Part shown: one piece after another, positions 36,800-48,681 of the stretch | Layout: every line of letters begins with the position of its first letter | Position numbering within the stretch: the first letter of the stretch is position 1 | NCBI RefSeq assembly: GCF_002078875.1 | Contig: NC_034414.1 | Location: 17,393,471 to 17,457,470, forward strand | Origin: Numida meleagris | Taxonomy: Eukaryota > Chordata > Aves > Galliformes > Numididae | Length of the DNA stretch: 64,000 nt | Direction of reading: 5' to 3' | Translations under genes and position numbers: made by a program | Notes under the pieces: generated by a model | What the model saw: only the letters and a program-made list of their open reading frames with translations | What the model was told of the DNA's origin: nothing | Databases searched by the model: none

Positions 36800-36887
36800 A
36801 GGGAGGTGTCCCTGCCTGTAGCAGGGGAGTTGGAGCTAGATGATCTTAAAGGTCCCTTTCAACCCAAACCATTCTATGATTCTATGA
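36588..36887 (+). mobile_element. CR1 LINE 3' fragment, 300 bp (plus strand)
   Basis: The best-preserved CR1 copy here. It starts GGGAGGGACTTCTTATAAGG and runs through the ORF2 tail, the segment CTGGTCTAGAGGGAGGTGTC and GATGATCTTAAAGGTCCCTT. It ends with two perfect ATTCTATG-type repeats at 36871-36887. The 3' end is intact and the 5' end truncated. Low divergence suggests one of the younger insertions in the window. Confidence 0.97.
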
Positions 36888-38967
36888 AGGTTTTCCTTGC
36901 AATGAGTTAAAACTAATCACTCATGTGTTTAAAGCCAGGGAGTTGAACAAAGTTCACATAATGAAAAATATAAATAATTAAAAGGCAGTTTATTTAGCTA
37001 TTTCACTTCTGATTAAACTGCTGTGTCTTTTGAGTAGGGCCAGACCTAGCTATCACTGCTACTTTCTTCTGTTGCAGAAACATAAATTGACATTTGATTA
37101 GGAATGCTTCCTCCCTCAGCCTGCAGTGATTTCTTTGTATTTCCATGTGGTGTGCCCCATCAGCTTTACTCAAAAGCAAGGAAGTTCTGCTTTTAAAGCA
37201 AAAGCAAATCAAAACCTTTATACATAATCAGTTTAGTCTCTTTAATCTTGTGAGAACCATATAGCTCTCATCTTAAGTAATTTCTGTTAGAGAATAAAAT
37301 ACAACTGTACAAACCAGTGTCATGTTATTGCCTTATAGCAAAATACCTTCTGGAGGCTGAAATAAAGATTGTGCATTCAAATGTATTAGAATTTAAACAT
37401 CTTATTATAGATAGGATCAATCTATCTTGCTGTTCTGACATTATTTTTTTTTATTGACTGGTATCAAGTAGTGTTTTTGGATGTCGATATCTCTGGATGT
37501 ATCTGTATCTCCAGCTAAGCACTTGAAGTTGCATGTTATAGCAGAGGTGAGGAAGATGCATTCAAGGAGCACTTCCATTGCAACCTGGTGTGAACTGATC
37601 CCTCTCTCATTTAATATTTGGTACAGCCCGCAGTATGAACTGCACAAAATAAAGAGACGTCCCAGCAGCTCAGAGCTGCTTGAGGTGCTCTTCTCTTAAC
37701 ACCTCTCCTTGTTACTGGTGGTGAAGCATACCCAGAAGGGATGGATTTGACGCAATATTGCTCTGTTGATGTTGTACTTTTCCTTTAGCCTGGAGGGGTT
37801 TACAGCTGTCTTACAACCTTTCCTGTTATCTCTCTTCTGAGTAATGCTGTGCAGTCCGTATCCATGATTTCAAATGTAGTCTAATGTTTTTCCTTATTTG
37901 TGGCTTAACTGTAGGTCAGATTTACTGAATATTTTTCTTATTAGGAGATTAAGTTTGTCTTCCATTTTTTTGTCTCCAACGTCTTTCTGATTTCTGCCTG
38001 CCTTCAGTAGGCAGCTAGCAAGGCCTGCTGCCTTCTCAAGGTTGAAAATTTAAACTTTGCTGCCATATGTTGTCTGTGGGTTAAATAATGACTGTGCTGA
38101 GCTGATTAACAGAGAACATTCAGTTTCCTTATTGCTGATGAAAGGGCTGGAATACTTGTCTAAATCCCATTAGTGGAAACCTAGTCATTGCTGAACTATG
38201 TCAGATTTTCAGAACTCATGGAGTAAAAACGTACAAATATGAGCTATTAAAGAGGAAAAAAAAAACGTATTTTTATGAGCTGTTTCTACACTATTGCAGT
38301 TTAATTTTTTAAAATGGCCGTAATCTTTGCTGGTGTATGGTCAGGTAATTGTTATTTAGCATTTTGTCATTGGAGGCACACACAGTATCTACGTAACATA
38401 GCAGCTATGCATCTAATCATAACAGTCTTCAGCCTTTTATAACCAATATATACCTGAAAAAAACGCAAAAAACCACAACAAACAGATCACCCTGTTAGCA
38501 CTCTCTGATAGGGATATGAATGTAGGCAAACTAAAAACAGCCCCTTTGAGTTGCACTTTTTGGACACTTGTATTTAGTCATGCTCAGCTGCTTATAGGAA
38601 CTGGTTAGGACATGACTGTATCAGACCCTGTGATGCTGAGAGAAGAGAATTAGCTGTTGTTTGTTTTTTTTTTTCCTCCTGTACCTACTGAATGATCCCA
38701 TGTGAATAATTCATTCAGTCCTAAAGGAGTGCTGAACCCGTGTGCTTCACAGTGGTTAACCAGGAAGAGGAGGAAGGGTTGTCCTGTTGTGAATTTTCTT
38801 AAGGCTGTTCCAGACAGTTTGTAACGTTGTCATTGCTGTATCCAGACCTCAGGTCTGGAGCCCTAGATCAAAAATGTATGTGTATTTTTGTTTTGTTTTC
38901 TTTTGTTTTTTTTCTTTCAGAAGCACAAACACTGCTGTTCAATGCAATTATTACAGGATATTTGATA

Positions 38968-39012
38968 TTCATAGAATCAGTTATGAATAAATGAGTTGAA
39001 CTCCCTTAGGCT
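38968..39012 (-). mobile_element. Doubtful decayed CR1 terminus
   Basis: ATTCATAGAATCAGTTATGA followed by GAGTTGAACTCCCTTA loosely resembles the complement of a CR1 end (TCATAGAATCAT... GAGTTGGAAGGGACC). The match is short and gapped and could be chance. Confidence 0.25.
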
Positions 39013-40114
39013 GAAGAAAAAAATTAAGAACTAAATTAACTACAAAGTAGTAGACACTTTAAGCTTTTGCATGCTGTTCTCAGTATACAGTATGGAAAAA
39101 ATTCTCATTGGAGGTATTTATTGTTAAGTTAAAGCTGTCCACATTGTGCTGATTACAAAGTCCATTTTACTGAAAAAGATAAAAGTATTGGCAATGACTA
39201 GTAGGTATGAAAATAAATGTATTAATAGCTCTGTGTTCTACTTTTTCAGTTGACTGTTGTTCTAGTGGTAATGTTTTATGGTCACGTTCATTAGCTAAAT
39301 GAACATATTTCTAGAACTAACTACGTGTTCATTTTTGTATGGCTAAATTGCTACTGTTTTCTAATAGAACAGCTTCAAGAAGTGTGTATTTTAGACTAAT
39401 GGCAGTTTCAGAAAGTATTTTATTCTATGTGAGAGTGTGTACAAAATGAGAGAGCAGTGAATCCACAAGAAGTTACACTGCATTCCCTATCAAAGAAGGA
39501 ATGTATTGCCAAAAAGAGATGAAGTACAGTTCTTCTATGGAGAGTCTTCCTCAGCACCAGGAGGAAGCACTGAGAAACATGATTAGGATGGAAAGTTGGT
39601 TGTATTGTTGTATTATTGTCCTCCAGTCCCAGACCCCATTTTGCTAGCAGCACAAAACTAACTGGCGTTCAGCCAGCATTTCATATAGGAATTAGCACAC
39701 TGGGTTCCCATTCCCACAGTTCCCTGCAGTTGATACCTTTCACTGGGCTGTTGATAATCTCTGTTTTTTGTTTGCTTCTTCCCCTTTAGAAGCTTTGTGA
39801 TTTGAATGTCTGTTTGTATAGTATTATTAACAGCTCACATATGCCACCAGCTTGTAGTGAACAATTTTTTCATATTCACATACTTCTACTACCAATGTGT
39901 TACAGCCTACTTGTCAGTGTTTAGGTGGGTAAATTTTCTGTGCTGAATGACTGAGAAACACACTAATACTAGGTAAGACCTCATGGAAACTTAATGACTT
40001 AGAATAGTTTGTAGTAGCAGGTGTAAGCGATAAATGAGGAGTGTCATATTTACTCTTACAAAAGATTCTAGTGAGTGCCATAAAATCTGACCTAGAGCAT
40101 CAGAGTAGAAAGTA

Positions 40115-40138
40115 GGTTGTTGTTATTATTATTATTTT
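40115..40138 (+). repeat. Short TTG/TTA microsatellite
   Basis: GGTTGTTGTTATTATTATTA followed by TTTT. Similar short TTA repeats occur at 57701-57724. Confidence 0.8.
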
Positions 40139-40674
40139 AATCTTGGTACACCTAACATTGTAATATTTTTAAAAATGCATGTCTGCCTTGTGCTTTTATT
40201 ATCTTCAGATTCTCACAGTCATTTCATTGCTTCTCATAAAACCAGAAACACAGACAAACTACTGATTAGTCTGAGTAGGAAGCAGAAAAAAAATAATAAA
40301 TATCGTGAGAATAGTTAAGAATACACTTGGATTTAACCTTTCTCAAACACTGAAAATTCTCTAGATAATGTTTATGCTAGATTAAGAAATTCAAAACTAT
40401 TTCAGGCTGAGGTTGGAGAAGTGGAAGAAGCTGGCTCTTGTTCTTAGAGCTGGGAAACCTACAGGTCCTCACAGGTGGTCACAGGTGGTCCAGTTCAGGA
40501 CAAATGAATTGATTTGACTGATATTAGGGCCTTATAATGGTAGGGTCAGTTCTTAAACACAAGTCCTTTTCTTACTGTCTTCAGGCTGATAAGGGTTTTT
40601 AACAAATACTCCAGTTTTGGCTCTTCTGTTGCACCCTTATAAGACTTGTTGTCTTCGAGTCTTTTCTTGTTAAG

Positions 40675-40728
40675 GTGGAAAATGTCTCCAAGACGTGCTG
40701 CATTGCAATGGTAGCTGGAAATGCAAAG
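40675..40728 (+). other. Candidate 54-base micro-exon
   Basis: A pyrimidine-rich run (CTTGTTGTCTTCGAGTCTTT then TCTTGTTAAG) ends at 40674, and AAAG|GTAAGAG, close to the ideal donor, follows 40728. The interval is exactly 18 codons and is open in two frames: one starts VENVSKTCC, and the other is cysteine-rich and includes HCNGSWKC. I recognise neither. If real, it would be a small phase-neutral cassette exon of a plus-strand gene. Chance remains likely. Confidence 0.25.
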
Positions 40729-43700
40729 GTAAGAGTTTTACTCTGCTAATAGTATGCGCCCAGTCCTTTGTTAGCCTAACTGCTTCACTAGCAGGGGAAG
40801 ACTTATGTTAGATCAATGTTATTTTTCATGTCTCTGGAAGTTTTTAGGCGGTCAGGTATCTGTAAGTTTGAAAAGAGCACAGCCAACCCTTCTACTTTGT
40901 ATCTGTTCCTCAAGATGATCACTTCCTCATTACACCAAAGCTGTTCTGGTTCAACCCTGCTATTGTGTTTAACAGAACATATAACAATCCCTTTAAAATA
41001 TAATGTATTTATCACTTTGCTCAGATCAAAGGTGCGTGGCTTCAAAGGCCCTAATTAAATTGTGATGATGTAGAAGGCTGGCTTTATCTTTAGGTTGCTT
41101 TACAGAGTTATGGTTGAGTTCAACATTGCAAAACTCTTGTGAGATACTTGCTAGCATTGTGGTTGATTATGGTGTTAATATAAATCCGGTTTTTTTTTTT
41201 GTAGTAGATTCTTTCCTTTTTCATAGCTAAAAATGTTTAATGTGGAAATTGCGCTACTTAACCATGTCGTAGTACTACTGTTCTTTCTACTTGTCCCTGG
41301 CTTCTATCATCCTCATTTGCTGTTGCTGCTCCCATAGCTTCCTTTCTTTGAGCTTGTTGGCACTGCAGTTTGTAAACCCTTACAAAGATATCACATACAA
41401 GAAGTGTGTCTGTTTCTAGATAAAATTTGAATGTGGAATTCAAGCTGTGCATGAAGGTTTGCAAAAAAACTTTGGTCAAAATGCAATTGTGTGCTACAGC
41501 CCATAGGATAACTCTAAAACACTTCTTTGAAGTATGGTTTCTTCAAAGTTTTATGGGGGTTGAAATTAAGTACAGTCTAGCGGCTTGCAAGATTTACATT
41601 AGTGTTTTTTATTTATGGTTAGGAACACGTGAACCAGGCCAACATCAGCTAACACTTAAATGGCAACAAAACTCTGAGTAAAACCTGTTGACGTTTTACA
41701 TAGCTCTGTTTAAATACAATTGAAAGCATGTTATTCAAGAAACAAAATTGAATTCTAATGTGTCATCATCAGATGTCTGTATATGCTTTTTATGAATTAC
41801 ATTCGTAAGTACTGTTGAATTGTTGAGCCCAAATCAGCCTCAGTGCAACTTCTCTGAAGCCGGTGGAGTTGCACACAGTTATGACAGGTATAATTTTTAT
41901 TTTATAGTTGAAATATTGGCAAAACAGAGGAATATGTTGCAGCTAAATCCAGGGCAAGCTCCTTTGCTAGAAGTGACCCTGTGTAACTAGAAGGATACTG
42001 CTGAAGAATGAGGCAATTTGAGACAACTCGGTCCAATACATGTTACTGGAGAAAATAATTATGAAAAAATAGAGGTTGTTTCCAGATAGTAAGATACCTA
42101 ATACTTCAGTAATAATTGATAATAATCTCACTACAGGGTACTTTTCTTGGTGAGCAATTTAGAGACAATGATGGGAGTAAAGTGATGATGGAAATACTAT
42201 TTGATTTCCACCTATGCTTATTTCTTAGTCTGCGCAACTCTCCTAAAAGTAAGGGGAAAAGCCCTCTTTCTTCCATTCTCTTAAACCCAAAGTAGACAGA
42301 ATCAGATGTTTCACCTGCCCACGATCAGTGAATCACTGTTTGCTTCAGATTCCCTTGTAAAATGATCTATTAATCTAGTTTTGTGTGTAAAATCTCAAAG
42401 GTCTAGTTTTGCGAACTTGCATAGTCAACCAGTCAAATGAACCATCATGTTGAATTCAGTAGGAACAGTTGCATGAATTTTTGGAGAGATCAGGCACACC
42501 AGATGATAAGCTGTGATTAATTACAGTATGCCCTATGCTTTGGCCAGTTTAAAACAGTGGTGTTTTGTGATTTATTTATTTTTGGCAAAAACTTCACAGA
42601 TATTCAGAAATACAGAGAAGCAGATAGTGCATAAATAATAATTCATTATTCCAGAACAAAGAAGAGGAAGCAGATTTATTAGAATTTTCCTCACGACACA
42701 TTTACATTTGTTATCATAATCTTAGAGCCTATGAAGACCTTTCTTTTTTCGGCCTTTTCTTTCAGTGCAGCCAAGTCAGCTCTGTTAAACTGCTGAGTCA
42801 ATGCATTTAAAAACTTACCAACAGTTTCTTTCTTCTATATAGCTAACTGATAAGGGCATGTTTAAGGGTTACACCCTTCCGTATTTACAGTGTTAAGGCA
42901 AACGTGGTTATAGGAAGCAATTACAGTTAAAATTTATGGTGTGTATCATATAGTATCACAGTATTCTTTAGACATTTTTAATTTAATCTGTGTGTTTGTA
43001 CAACCACAGTGCTAGAAACTGAAGTTCTGGAATCACACTGAAGGATACAGCAGGCAGCTGCTGACCATTTTCCTCACAGAACCTTCTCTCCCTTTCCATT
43101 TACCCAGTCTTTGATGTTCCCAGAAACAGTCAAGTCCTTCAGTCCCCTTTGCTATTTCACATTCTGACTTCAGAGAGAAGTTGCTGTTGATAGAAATGAA
43201 GAGGGAAATCATGACAAGAATGGCTCTCCCAGCCATGGGAAATAATTCACTTTGCCTCTCATGTGTCTTCATACCTCTGTGGAAATGTATGTGATTCCTA
43301 CATGACTGTGAGGGGAACACATTGAGTTGCCATGAGTTCCCGGCATAGTGCGAGGTCTATGCAGTTTTGGGAGAGTTCTACTGAAATAACAAGAATGAGC
43401 ATCTGTAAACTTTACAAAACCTACTTCATGAATGTATGCGGTAGAAATGGAGTTCCTTCAAATGGTCTCTAAAACATTCTGCAGAAAGTAATAGATGATT
43501 TTTAGATAGAACTGTCATTGTGACTACGGTAAGGTGTTTTTTCTTTTTAGATCCAAGCTATAAGCCATAATTCAATGGCACATAAAGAGGTCTTTGAAAG
43601 TTCTGTTTTGGATTCCTAAAATTTGCATGTCAAATACAAAATAATAAATATCTTGTGGTTTGGGTATTTAATTGTAAACAAGTCAAGAACCTTCACCTTA

Positions 43701-44714
43701 TCACATCTCCTCATTTCTTACTCCCACAGATGGTGTTTGGCCAAAGCTAAAATCAGTTCTGGATAGCACTGTTTCCACGCTCCCTTTGTCTCTTCCTTTC
43801 ACCTTTGGATGATTTAAGAAAAAGCAGCTGTTTTAAAGGGTGACAAAACTGAGAACAATCTCTGGGACAGAGCAGGCTTAAAAGATGCAGAAACATGCAA
43901 TTTCTGTTTTAAATGCACTTTTAAAGGGGTCCCTGGGACTGGGGTTCTACTTAGGAAAGTTGTTGTTGGTTGTGTTTGGTTTTTTGTTTAACTAACAACC
44001 AGATGACAGCTCAGGTAAGGGTTTCCACAGTTCCAAATCCACTCTCACACAATTGCTCAAGGTCTATTTGTAGTCTTCACTTCTTTCCTAAGTGTGAGTC
44101 CCTTCTTTACAGTGGATTTCATGGGTAGCTTGTCACTCAGAATCTTTATGCATCTAAAAATTCCCCCTAACAATACGAGTATGATGTACAAGCCATTCAA
44201 CTGGTACTATGAAATTTATCTTGGCTCTTTTTAAAATTCTGGATTATAGAAAAACTAGAAATTATCAACTGTTTTATTTTGAACTCATTTGCATTTAATT
44301 TTTTTTTTTTTGCCTGAGCGAAGAGCAGCATATACTTGTGTTGCTTGTGGTTTCCATCTAGAGTATCAAGCTCTTGCAGATTTTCAGGGATGTTACAGTA
44401 GAGTCCAGCTGTTTCTCAGAATGAGAATCAAATGACACTTTGGTTGCACATGTCAAAAATAGTCTTATCTATTTTTTAAATTAAATATGCTAGTACTTAG
44501 AGCTTGGATTGAATCTGAAATCTGGCAACATTGTGGACTTTCTGTGAGAAATATACTTATGTAATTCTTTTGAATGGAACTTGTTTTTTTTTTGCTTTTT
44601 AAATAATCTTTTGCAAAACAGTTCAAGTCATAATTTGCATGTGCTTATTAGAGATTTGTGATAGTGCTATTACTTCAGTCCTTGAAGTATGTCAAATATT
44701 TGCACTCTTCAAGT

Positions 44715-44773
44715 GTAGGTGTGGATGGGATCTTCCGAGGTCCCATTACAACTCTCAGTTTCTGTGTCCCATG
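44715..44773 (+). mobile_element. Probable decayed CR1 3' tail (plus strand)
   Basis: GTGTGGATGGGATCTTCCGA, then GGTCCCATTACAACTCTCAG and TTTCTGTGTCCCATG follow the CR1 end pattern 'GGATGGGATCTTC-GAGGTCCCTTCCAACTC...TTCTGTGATTC'. The terminal octamers are eroded, so confidence is moderate. Confidence 0.55.
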
Positions 44774-44879
44774 TTAAACATGGATGACTGTACAGGGAGA
44801 CTTCGTTTTCTGTGCTCTCAGAGAGATATTCCTGCATGGTATAAAGGAAAAATCTGCCTGGTTGGATTGCAGATGGGAC

Positions 44880-45420
44880 ACAGAGACTGGAAATAAAGGT
44901 GGAAAACAGAATGTGGTTGTTAGTTGAGGGATTAGAGTTGCAACTAAGGAAAAAGGAGCAATGTTTGATAGTGTTGAAGGCTTAAAGAATTTGGACAAGA
45001 ATAATAGGTTGGGAAACAAATGGGATAATTAATGAAGAAGAATTGAGGAGGGACTTGGGCTGGGAGGGAGAAATAGGACTGCAGTAAGGAGCCTGGTACT
45101 GGAGACACTTGAGTACCAATGCTAAAAGGAGCTAGAAAGAGACAGAAAGGGGAAAAGAGGGCTATTGTGACCCCAAAGAGGAGGACTGGGATTTGGCTAG
45201 AGTAAAATTTCTACCTTCCCAAGTGAAAAGACTGGAAAAAGGAGGAGAGGCAGGATGGGAACTGGTGCTGAGCACAGTGGATGGAGCCTGCTTGGGTATA
45301 AAGTTAAGAAAAGGGAAGTGGGATTAACTGTGTAATAGGCCAGCAATGAAGCTCCTGAGGATGATGTGGGGCTGCCTTGGCAGGAAGAAAAGGAAGTGAG
45401 AAAAAGACAAAACCATTAAA
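44880..45420 (+). other. Purine-rich block of about 540 bases
   Basis: The plus strand is markedly rich in A and G (for example GGAAAAAGGAGGAGAGGCAG, and GACAGAAAGGGGAAAAGAGG) while its neighbours are balanced. It starts about 100 bases after a CR1 tail. I could not assign it to a repeat family. It may be a decayed transposon body or a degenerate purine tract able to form a triplex. Confidence 0.5.
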
Positions 45421-48400
45421 CACAGTGGAAATGTACAGTGAGAATTTTCCCTCTGTTATATGAAATGAAAGGGACCAAGACCTTTCCTTTGTACGTATTT
45501 GCATGACTCACTGGAATACTCTGCCTCTTCACCGTTACTTTTGGTCCACATAGTCATAATTTTTATCCTCCTGTTATTTCACTCTGGTGTCAGAGGTCAG
45601 TAGGAGGAATGTAAGAATTGCAACTCTGCCTACGTCTCTGGTAGATGTCGTTTTGTTCGGTGATGAAAATGAATTTGATGCAGTGCGGTCAGAAAAAATG
45701 GTGTGTTGGTGCCATTAATCAGTTCCTTATCCCAACTGGAATCCTGGCTCTGCCAGGCCTAGAACTGTAGCAGGGTCGGCTGCTTTTGGAAGTGGCAGGA
45801 GGGGAGAAGGTGTCTCCTGCTGTAGTACTTATGTGCTCTCATGCAGACTCTTGTTCCTTCCTCCTGCTGTGCAAGTTAGACAACAAATGACTCAGTATGA
45901 CTAGAATAAGATTGGATTCTTTTTCCTTTTAATTTTATTTACATATTTTGCCTGAAAGCTTCAACAAGTAATTTCTGTAGGGTTACTAGTGACTTTAGGT
46001 GAATTAAGATGATAGAATCTGACTCTCATTTACCAACCCTCTTGTCTTTAAAGATACATAATTTGCTGTAACACTGCAATATGGTAAAAAACAAAAGTGA
46101 ACCAATAAATTCCACATCGAGTGATGCTTGTCTCTTGTTCCTTTGATTGAGGAGCACCAAGATTTCCTTTTCACATCTTCAGTTTTTACTGTGAATAGTT
46201 CTGCAGAATAGTCCTGCCTTCCAAAAGCAGAAGCAGGTGTAGGTAAGTCAGCCCTATCACCACTGGAACTGTGCTCATCTGGTTGTAACCAAAAGTTTCC
46301 TATTTGGCTGCAAATTGCATCTCACTCAGTGCAGAAGCATGCTTTGGCAAGAGAAGGTGATTATTTGCTTAATTGCTTGAGTTTGAAATGGATGAAGGGG
46401 GATCTTTTCATTTGGTTAACAATTGTAGGGGATACTCCCAGAGTCTCTGGCTGCTGTTCGCAAATGCAGAATGAAACACCAGTGAGCCTGGCTGTTTGTG
46501 TGCCATTTCTGAGCTGAATCATCAGCATTAAAAACCACATTGAATGCTCTACTCTGAGTGTGCGTGGTATTTCTATAAGGGAAGTTACAGTCACACTGGG
46601 TGGAGGAACCTCCCTGTCTAGCTATGGGGATAGTGAATACAAGGAAATACTTGCGGTTCTGGACATGATGGCATCTTTTGGTATTTCTCTGCTATTTTTT
46701 GCACTGATGCATTTCATTTGGCAGTTGAAAATTTCATAGCAAACACTCTGTAAGATGCAAACACTCTGCTCCAATGTTTCATGTTTTGGAACATTAATGG
46801 ATTTTTTTCCTCCCTGCTGAATGTTTCTTTTTCTTGTGGAGGTAAAGCTGTATGTGAACTGCATACTGAGGGGGGTTGCAGCCCTCACTGGGGCAGGCAC
46901 ACAGATGCTTTTAGTGTTCCTGAGCATCAAGAGTGGGCTTTGGGAGCCATTCACAACCCCTCCTGTCCAAGACTGGCGTGTTCTTTCCTTTCCCGTCTCC
47001 CTAAACATTGTGCAACATGCATGTGATCCCCAAAGTGTTTCTTAAGATTCAGTTGAGGAAAATCATTATTTATTCTGGTCAGCAGCCATGTAGCACTGGA
47101 AAACGGACAGTGCTCTGCTTTGCATTCTGCTACAATTGCCACCTCCTTTCCTCCCCATCCTAGCAGTTCCAGCTGAGGGTGAGAAATACTTGATGCCCAC
47201 AGACTCTGTTCATATTCTGTCTTTAATGAGACTTTAGGGATCCATAAGGAATGTTTTGTGGGACTCAGTAAATGTGAGTTCCCATGTATTGTGATGAGAC
47301 GTGCATATTACTCAAATTTTTGTGGGCTTCATTGTATTGGCCTAAACTTTGACCCTGTACCACTGTGACCTAGCTTCCTGGCAACTTCTGAATCGAGGCC
47401 CTTTCATCCCAGCTGTGTGATAGATCCCAAGCAGGAGCGTGGAGTAAATGTGGTTTCTTATTCATGAATTAAGCCTTAAATGAATTGAGCAACACTGCTG
47501 TATTGTAAAAGGCAAGGAAAGATTGAAAAGGTCTTTTTAGAGGACCAGTGCTAAAGGTGTTTGGATTGAGACAGAATAACTTGGAGGAGTTACAGCTGGG
47601 CAGATCAGTTTATTATTTCTTCAGTTTTTTAAGGCCTCCTTTCAATTATTAATAAATTCTAGTCCACTATCTTTACCTATCTAATTCTGAAGAAAAATAA
47701 AAATGATCTCTGGCATAATTCTCCTTTCTTTATTCTTTGTTGAAGAAAGAAATGCTTACATGCAACTTAAATAATGAAGGCTTCCAATGTGCGCTACTTA
47801 TATTCCCTCTTCTCTATACTTATGCTTTCATAAAAACAGAACTTCACTGAATATACTTTTAATTTCCTCTTCAATATTTCGTTAATGCACAACCACAGTT
47901 TATTGAATTTTGCACAGAACAAAATGCAGTCCTTTAATGAATATAGTCCCTTTAAAATGCATGACATTAAGATGTGATCCCTTTTGCTTTCTGTGTCACT
48001 GAGTCTGGGAACAGACATTAGGTTTGACTTTTAAAATGTGTCTGTGAAGTTTGACAAGTCCTCAATTTATCTTTCAGAAACAACGAACAGCCACCATTGC
48101 TTCATTGACTTCAGCTGAAATTTCAGAGTGATGTTTTGGAAAACCATTTCTCTCTTATGACAAAGATGTTTATCTAAGATAGAGTGGTATTCTGTAGCCC
48201 ATGCATAAGCTAGAAAAGCCTTCAGTAACTGAGTACAAGAGCAAGTGAACATCTGTAGTTGTTAATGTGCCAATTGCTAGTTGTAATCTCCACACGTCAC
48301 TGGGATGCCTTCAAACACTGTTTGTTTCCAGCATTTTGAGTTGATCTTGATTACCGCCCTGCTGCTGACAGCTATTGAAATGCTAGCCAATATCTGAATT

Positions 48401-48515
48401 AAACCTAGTTTGGCTGATCCAGGTAACTGATGGTCCTGTCAGACTTACTGTTGCATTTGTGCACTTGAACAAGCAGAGCCTTCTGATGATGAACATCTGT
48501 TGACTGGAATGAGAC

Positions 48516-48542
48516 AAAAAAAAAAAAACCAACAAAAAAAAA
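48516..48542 (+). repeat. A-rich simple repeat
   Basis: Thirteen A, then CCAAC, then a further ten A. On the minus strand it encodes the phenylalanine-rich part of a spurious 164-codon frame. Confidence 0.85.
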
Positions 48543-48626
48543 CAGATGCAGATAGAAATTCTGTGATGCAGATCCATGAGTCTTGGATGTGCTACTTCCA
48601 CAGAGAAGGAAATAAAGCAAATGCAG

Positions 48627-48681
48627 AGGGTAGGACTAGATGATCCCAGGAGGTCCCTTCCAACGTAATCCTGTGGTCCTG
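48627..48681 (+). mobile_element. CR1 LINE 3' tail fragment (plus strand)
   Basis: GAGGGTAGGACTAGATGATC, then CCAGGAGGTCCCTTCCAACG, then TAATCCTGTGGTCCT match the last 55 bases of CR1 ('GGTTGGACTAGATGATC...GGTCCCTTCCAACCT...ATTCTGTGATTCT'). The terminal octamers have diverged. Confidence 0.85.

Larger units (their letters stand above)
36888..44714. other. Non-coding stretch, no gene supported
   Basis: Mostly unique AT-rich DNA. It contains a TTA/TTG microsatellite at 40115-40138, a 54-base candidate micro-exon at 40675-40728 and a doubtful CR1 trace at 38968-39012. No open frame above 95 codons was recognised. Confidence 0.5.
44774..48626. other. Non-coding stretch with a purine-rich block
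   Basis: No gene supported. It holds the purine-rich block at 44880-45420. The 128-codon minus frame (46622-47008) and its shadows are unrecognisable. Confidence 0.5.

Noticed and set aside
38746..38755. TTCACAGTGG, like the start of miR-27
   Set aside because: The match stops after ten bases and no hairpin partner is visible. Short matches like this are expected by chance.
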